Assembly (NCBI GenBank): GCA_052387235.1
Contig: JBQTJJ010000076.1
Coordinates: 1 to 44,147, forward strand
Direction of reading: 5' to 3'
Source of the DNA: JBQTJJ01 sp052387235
GTDB taxonomy: Bacteria > Actinomycetota > Acidimicrobiia > Acidimicrobiales > GCA-2861595
Length of the DNA stretch: 44,147 nucleotides
The translations under genes were made by a program, and so were the position numbers. Shown here piece after piece: positions 40,421 to 44,147 of the stretch (position 1 is the stretch's first letter; each line of letters opens with the position of its first letter). The notes beneath the pieces are model-generated. The model did no database searches. It saw nothing but the letters and a program-made list of their open reading frames with translations, and was not told where the DNA came from.

Positions 40421-41122
40421 CAGGTCACGCACCCCCCAGAGGGTGACGAGGGCCATGGCCTCGGCCACGATGCGGCCCGACATCTTGGAGCCGTCCCGCT
40501 CCCTGTCCACGAAGACGATGGGGACCTCGCCGATCCGCCCGCCCTGGCGGGCCACCCGGTAGACCATCTCGATCAGGAACCCGTACCCGTTGGCCCGGAC
40601 CCGGTCGAGGTCGATGGCCCGCAGGGACGAGGCCCGGTAGGCCCGGTAGCCGGAGGTGGCGTCCGACAGGGGCAGGCGCAGGACGGCGGTGGCGTAGCGG
40701 TTGCCCCAGCGGGACAGGGCCCGGCGGTGGGCCGGCCACTTGGGTATGGCGCCGCCCGGCACGTAGCGCGACCCCACCACCAGGTCGGCCCCGTGCTCGA
40801 TCCCGCCCAGGAGCGACGGGAGGGCGGAGGGGTCGTGCGACAGGTCGGCGTCCATGCCCACCACCACGTCGAAGTCGCGCTCGAGGGCCCACGCGAACCC
40901 GGCCCGGCAGGCGGCGCCGAAGCCGCGGGGGCCGGTGCGGCGCACCACCGTGATCCCGCCCAGGTCGGCCCCCACCTTCTCGGCCAGGTCGGCCGTGCCG
41001 TCGGGGCTGGCGTCGTCCACCACCACCACCTCGCCATCGGGGACGGCGGCACGCACCCGGGGCAGCACCACGCCGATGTTGCCCGCCTCCTCGTAGGTGG
41101 GGATGACGATGGCGGCGCGCAC
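40382..41122 (-). CDS. polyprenol-phosphate mannosyltransferase-like GT2 glycosyltransferase
   Basis: 246 residues from GTG at 41122. The GT-A fold shows IVIPTYEEAGNIG, VVVVDDASPDGTADLA, GFGAACRAGFAWALE, the metal motif VVGMDADLSHDP, VVGSRYVPGGAIPKWP and the C-terminal VPIVFVDRERDGSKMSGRIVAEA. This is the pattern of dolichol/polyprenol-phosphate mannose synthases that make lipid-linked mannose for lipoglycans or glycoproteins. No membrane domain is fused. It shares a divergent promoter with the small membrane protein gene. Confidence 0.93.
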   Translation of the reverse strand: MRAAIVIPTYEEAGNIGVVLPRVRAAVPDGEVVVVDDASPDGTADLAEKVGADLGGITVVRRTGPRGFGAACRAGFAWALERDFDVVVGMDADLSHDPSALPSLLGGIEHGADLVVGSRYVPGGAIPKWPAHRRALSRWGNRYATAVLRLPLSDATSGYRAYRASSLRAIDLDRVRANGYGFLIEMVYRVARQGGRIGEVPIVFVDRERDGSKMSGRIVAEAMALVTLWGVRDLARSAASAARRRR

Positions 41123-41130
41123 GGGGGGCC

Positions 41131-41140
41131 AGCATACGAT
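41131..41140. promoter_or_regulatory. overlapping divergent -10 elements
   Basis: Within AGCATACGAT, the plus strand reads TACGAT (41135-41140), 8 bases before GTG 41149. The minus strand reads TATGCT (41136 to 41131), 8 bases before GTG 41122. Both match TANNNT and share two base pairs, so one melted site would serve both genes. Both mRNAs would be leaderless. Confidence 0.6.
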
Positions 41141-41148
41141 TCGTCGCC

Positions 41149-41469
41149 GTGGCCCTTCCCGGAGAACGCCCGCTCTCCGCCATACCGTCCCGCCGGGCCC
41201 GGGCCCTGGCGTTCCTCGCCATCCTCGTCGCCGGCCTCAGCGGCGCGCTCATCGGGGCGTCGTTCGTGGGGCTGCAGTGTGACGACTGCACCACCGCCAC
41301 CGGGCTCGGCGCCGTGGCGGGCGGCCTGGTGGCGGCGGGCGGCGTGGCCGTGGTGGCGGTGCTGGTGCTGCGGGCCATGGGCGAGTGGCGCCGGATCGAG
41401 GCGCCCGAACCGTTCGACGACCGGGAGTGGGACGCCCGTGGCGACGAGGGCGGGCCGGTCAGCCCGTGA
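41149..41469 (+). CDS. small membrane protein of unknown function
   Basis: 106 residues from GTG at 41149. Two transmembrane helices (about 18-41 and 52-76) flank a short loop with a CDDC motif (LQCDDCTTATGLG), which could bind metal or form a disulfide. The C-terminus is acidic and cytoplasmic or external depending on topology. The pattern appears conserved and not random. The last 11 bases overlap the convergent PIG-L gene. Confidence 0.8.
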   Translation: MALPGERPLSAIPSRRARALAFLAILVAGLSGALIGASFVGLQCDDCTTATGLGAVAGGLVAAGGVAVVAVLVLRAMGEWRRIEAPEPFDDREWDARGDEGGPVSP

Positions 41470-42169
41470 GGCGCAGCAGGCGGAAGCCCTCGGCGTAGGG
41501 GACGCCGGCCACCCGGCCCCCCTCCTCGGCCCGCTGGTGCACGACCTGGCGGAGCCACTCCCCCGTCTCGCCCAGCTGGCTCTCGTGGCACATGAGGGCC
41601 CGGGCCTTGGTCTCGATGGTGCCGGTGATCTCCACCCACAGGTCGGGGTCGAGGGTGCCGGAGAGGTAGACGGCCTCCACCTGGTGCGGGGCGCCGGCCT
41701 CCCGGAAGTAGTGGGGGCTGGCGGCCGCCGGCGCCACCGCGTCGAGCGTGGCCCAGCCCACCTCGCGGTGGTCGCGGTGGTTGAAGTAGCTGGACCCGAA
41801 GAACACGGCGGTGGGATCGGGGCACACCACCACCTGGGGCCGCAGGCGCCGGATCAGCCCCACCAGCTCGGCCCGCAGGCCGGTGGTGTTCTCGACCTCG
41901 CCGTCGGGGTGGCCGAGCAGGTGGTGGCCGCGCACCCCGAGCGCAGCGGTGGCCGAGGCCACCTCGGCGGCCCGGCGCCGGGCCAGGTCCCCGGGGCGCA
42001 CGTCGGGGTCGGAGGACCCCTTGTCCCCGGCGGTGCAGATCACCACGTGGACCTCGGCCCCGGCCCCGGCCCAGCGGGCCAGGGTGCCGCCGCACGACAC
42101 CTCGGGGTCGTCGGGGTGGGCGTACACCGCCAGGGCGCAGGTGGGGACGTCGTCGACGCGACCGGCCAT
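41459..42169 (-). CDS. PIG-L (LmbE) family deacetylase
   Basis: 236 residues. The zinc-binding AHPDDPEVSCGGTLARWA motif lies at residues 17-34, with HHLLGHPDGE, VVVCPDPTAVFFG and NHRDHREVGWATLDAV completing the active site. Members remove N-acetyl groups from GlcNAc-inositol (mycothiol synthesis), GlcNAc-PI or bacillithiol and mycothiol S-conjugates. CHESQLGE resembles the mycothiol-related members, but I cannot separate MshB from Mca or others. ATG 42169 lies 36 bases after the threonine aldolase stop, so they form one operon. Confidence 0.92.
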   Translation of the reverse strand: MAGRVDDVPTCALAVYAHPDDPEVSCGGTLARWAGAGAEVHVVICTAGDKGSSDPDVRPGDLARRRAAEVASATAALGVRGHHLLGHPDGEVENTTGLRAELVGLIRRLRPQVVVCPDPTAVFFGSSYFNHRDHREVGWATLDAVAPAAASPHYFREAGAPHQVEAVYLSGTLDPDLWVEITGTIETKARALMCHESQLGETGEWLRQVVHQRAEEGGRVAGVPYAEGFRLLRLTG

Positions 42170-42205
42170 CTCGAAGCTCGCTCCTCGTTCCTCGGTCTCG
42201 TCCGC

Positions 42206-43225
<1,020 letters not shown>

Positions 43226-43231
43226 CGGCGA

Positions 43232-43237
43232 AGGCTA
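43232..43237 (-). promoter_or_regulatory. -10 element of the threonine aldolase/PIG-L operon
   Basis: TAGCCT on the minus strand (43237 to 43232) matches TANNNT and ends 6 bases before the ATG at 43225. Confidence 0.5.
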
Positions 43238-43281
43238 GGGGACCACGCCGGCGGCCATGGCCGGGGCGCGAGACTGCGGCC

Positions 43282-44076
43282 GTGCCTGCCGATCCCGACG
43301 AGCTGCTCGCCCTCGCCCTGGAGGCGGCCGGGGCCGCCGGGCTCCTGCTCCGGGAGGGCCAGGCCTCGCCGGCCGTCGCCGTCACCACCAAGACCAGCCT
43401 CACCGACATGGTGTCGGAGCTGGACCGGGCCAGCGAGGACCTCGTGATCCGCACCATCCTCGGGGCCCGGCCCGACGACGCCGTGCTGGGCGAGGAGGGC
43501 GGCCTCACCGGTCCGGGGACATCCGGCGTGCGGTGGGTGGTCGACCCCCTCGACGGGACCACCAACTACCTCTACGGCTTCCCGGCGTGGGCCGTGTCCA
43601 TCGCGGCCGAGGTGGAGGGGGAGGTGGTGGCGGGCGTGGTGCACGACCCCACCCACGGCGAGGTGTTCCGGGCCGTGCGGGGCGGCGGGGCCTGGTGCAA
43701 CGACGAGCGGCTCGAGGTGGAGGGAGCGCCGGCGCTGGCCGTGGCCCTGGTGGCCACGGGCTTCGGGTACGACCCGGCGGTGCGGGCCCGCCAGGGGGCG
43801 GAGCTGGCGCTCGTGCTGCCCCACGTCCGCGACGTGCGCCGGGCCGGCGCCGCCGCCCTCGACCTGTGCTGGGTGGCGAAGGGTCGGCTCGACGCCTACT
43901 ACGAGCGGGGCCTCCAGCCCTGGGACTGGGCCGCCGGCATGCTGGTGGCGTCCGAGGCCGGCGCCGCGGTGACCGTCCTCGGCGACGGCACCGCCGTGGT
44001 GGCCCCGCCCCACCTCCACCGCGACCTGGTGGCGCTGCTGGCCACGGCCGGCGCCGGCGCCGGCGCCGGGGGGTAG
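43282..44076 (+). CDS. inositol monophosphatase family protein
   Basis: 264 residues from GTG at 43282. Metal and substrate motifs are TDMVSELDRASEDLV, VLGEEGG, WVVDPLDGTTNYLYGFPAWAVSIA, VVHDPTHGEVFRAVRGGGAWCND, RRAGAAALDLCWVAKGRLDAYYE and LQPWDWAAGMLVASEAG. These Mg-dependent phosphatases hydrolyse inositol phosphate, histidinol phosphate or related compounds. In actinobacteria inositol is needed for mycothiol and phosphatidylinositol, which would fit the nearby PIG-L gene, but that link is inference. Confidence 0.94.
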   Translation: MPADPDELLALALEAAGAAGLLLREGQASPAVAVTTKTSLTDMVSELDRASEDLVIRTILGARPDDAVLGEEGGLTGPGTSGVRWVVDPLDGTTNYLYGFPAWAVSIAAEVEGEVVAGVVHDPTHGEVFRAVRGGGAWCNDERLEVEGAPALAVALVATGFGYDPAVRARQGAELALVLPHVRDVRRAGAAALDLCWVAKGRLDAYYERGLQPWDWAAGMLVASEAGAAVTVLGDGTAVVAPPHLHRDLVALLATAGAGAGAGG

Positions 44077-44147
44077 GTGGAGGAAATACCGGGCCCGCGG
44101 CGGGACTCCACGGGGTGCACCCGCGTGAGCGAGCGCCCGGCCACCGC
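44077..44147 (+). CDS. possible start of a further gene, cut by window edge
   Basis: A frame is open from GTG 44077 to the window end and includes another GTG at 44125 (encoding SERPAT). GGAGGAAA sits at the very start of the frame. Too little is visible to say whether it is a gene. Confidence 0.2.
   Translation, partial: MEEIPGPRRDSTGCTRVSERPAT

Noticed and set aside
40370..40425. tRNA-like 5' end: GCCCGGT followed by TAGCTCAG, with ACCGGGC downstream
   Set aside because: The arms enclose only about 37 bases, no T-arm or anticodon stem is present, and the motif is the junction of two convergent coding ends.
43899..44144. Minus-strand frame at the window end
   Set aside because: It lies over the confident monophosphatase 3' end and has low-complexity antisense composition.

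Overview
This is a very GC-rich (roughly 75% by eye) actinobacterial chromosome segment. Gene content and order fit a meso-diaminopimelate (DAP) type actinobacterium: MurE carries DNPR, SepF, DivIVA, a proteasome activator and DUF3040 are present, and FtsA is absent. The order resembles Acidimicrobiia, but that taxon call is inference and no rRNA is present to test it. I found no tRNA, rRNA, CRISPR array, insertion sequence or prophage. No stretch over 300 bases lacks a gene; the longest gaps are the mraZ promoter region (30954-31162) and the ftsZ leader (17482-17651).

Layout. 1-8909 (mostly minus strand): a partial conserved protein, dnaE, a bpa-like gene coupled to a phosphodiesterase gene, a divergent Rrf2 regulator, then dksA-like/lspA/rluD and a DUF167 gene. 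8984-12085 (plus): a type-2 ileS. 12108-13265 (minus): a membrane protein with a duplicated acidic domain and a histone H1-like tail. 13421-30953 (minus): the division and cell-wall (dcw) cluster, transcribed mraZ-rsmH-ftsL-ftsI-murE-mraY-murD-ftsW-murG-murC-murB-ftsQ-ftsZ-pgeF-yggS-sepF-yggT-divIVA, without murF. 31163-33605 (minus): a lipoate-ligase-like gene, an HNH nuclease gene, a small conserved protein and a ROK sugar kinase. 33661-38127 (plus): a MoxR ATPase - DUF58 - transglutaminase operon. 38131-44147: DUF3040, dinB, a YbaK-like protein, a DPM-type glycosyltransferase, a small membrane protein, a PIG-L deacetylase, threonine aldolase, an inositol monophosphatase and the possible start of another gene.

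How the genes work together. The dcw block supplies lipid II synthesis (MurB, C, D, E, MraY, MurG), septal peptidoglycan polymerisation (FtsW, FtsI), the divisome (FtsL, FtsQ, FtsZ, SepF) and polar growth (DivIVA). It starts at a promoter, TTGACC-17-TAAGGT, whose -10 lies among three GTGG boxes at 10-bp period, the geometry expected for MraZ autoregulation. Most of its genes are joined by 4-base stop/start overlaps (ATGA, GTGA, TTGA). ftsZ has its own promoter-like element and a leader hairpin.

Most unusual points: the absent murF; a 16-bp intercistronic hairpin that would bury the rsmH ribosome-binding site; a 30-bp tandem repeat in the ftsI cytoplasmic tail; an apparent CTG start; several promoters whose -10 sits only 6-8 bases before the start codon (leaderless mRNAs), two of them divergent and overlapping; and the membrane-anchored histone-tail protein. 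I did not find a wholly new multi-gene system: the window is mainly core genome with unusual regulation.
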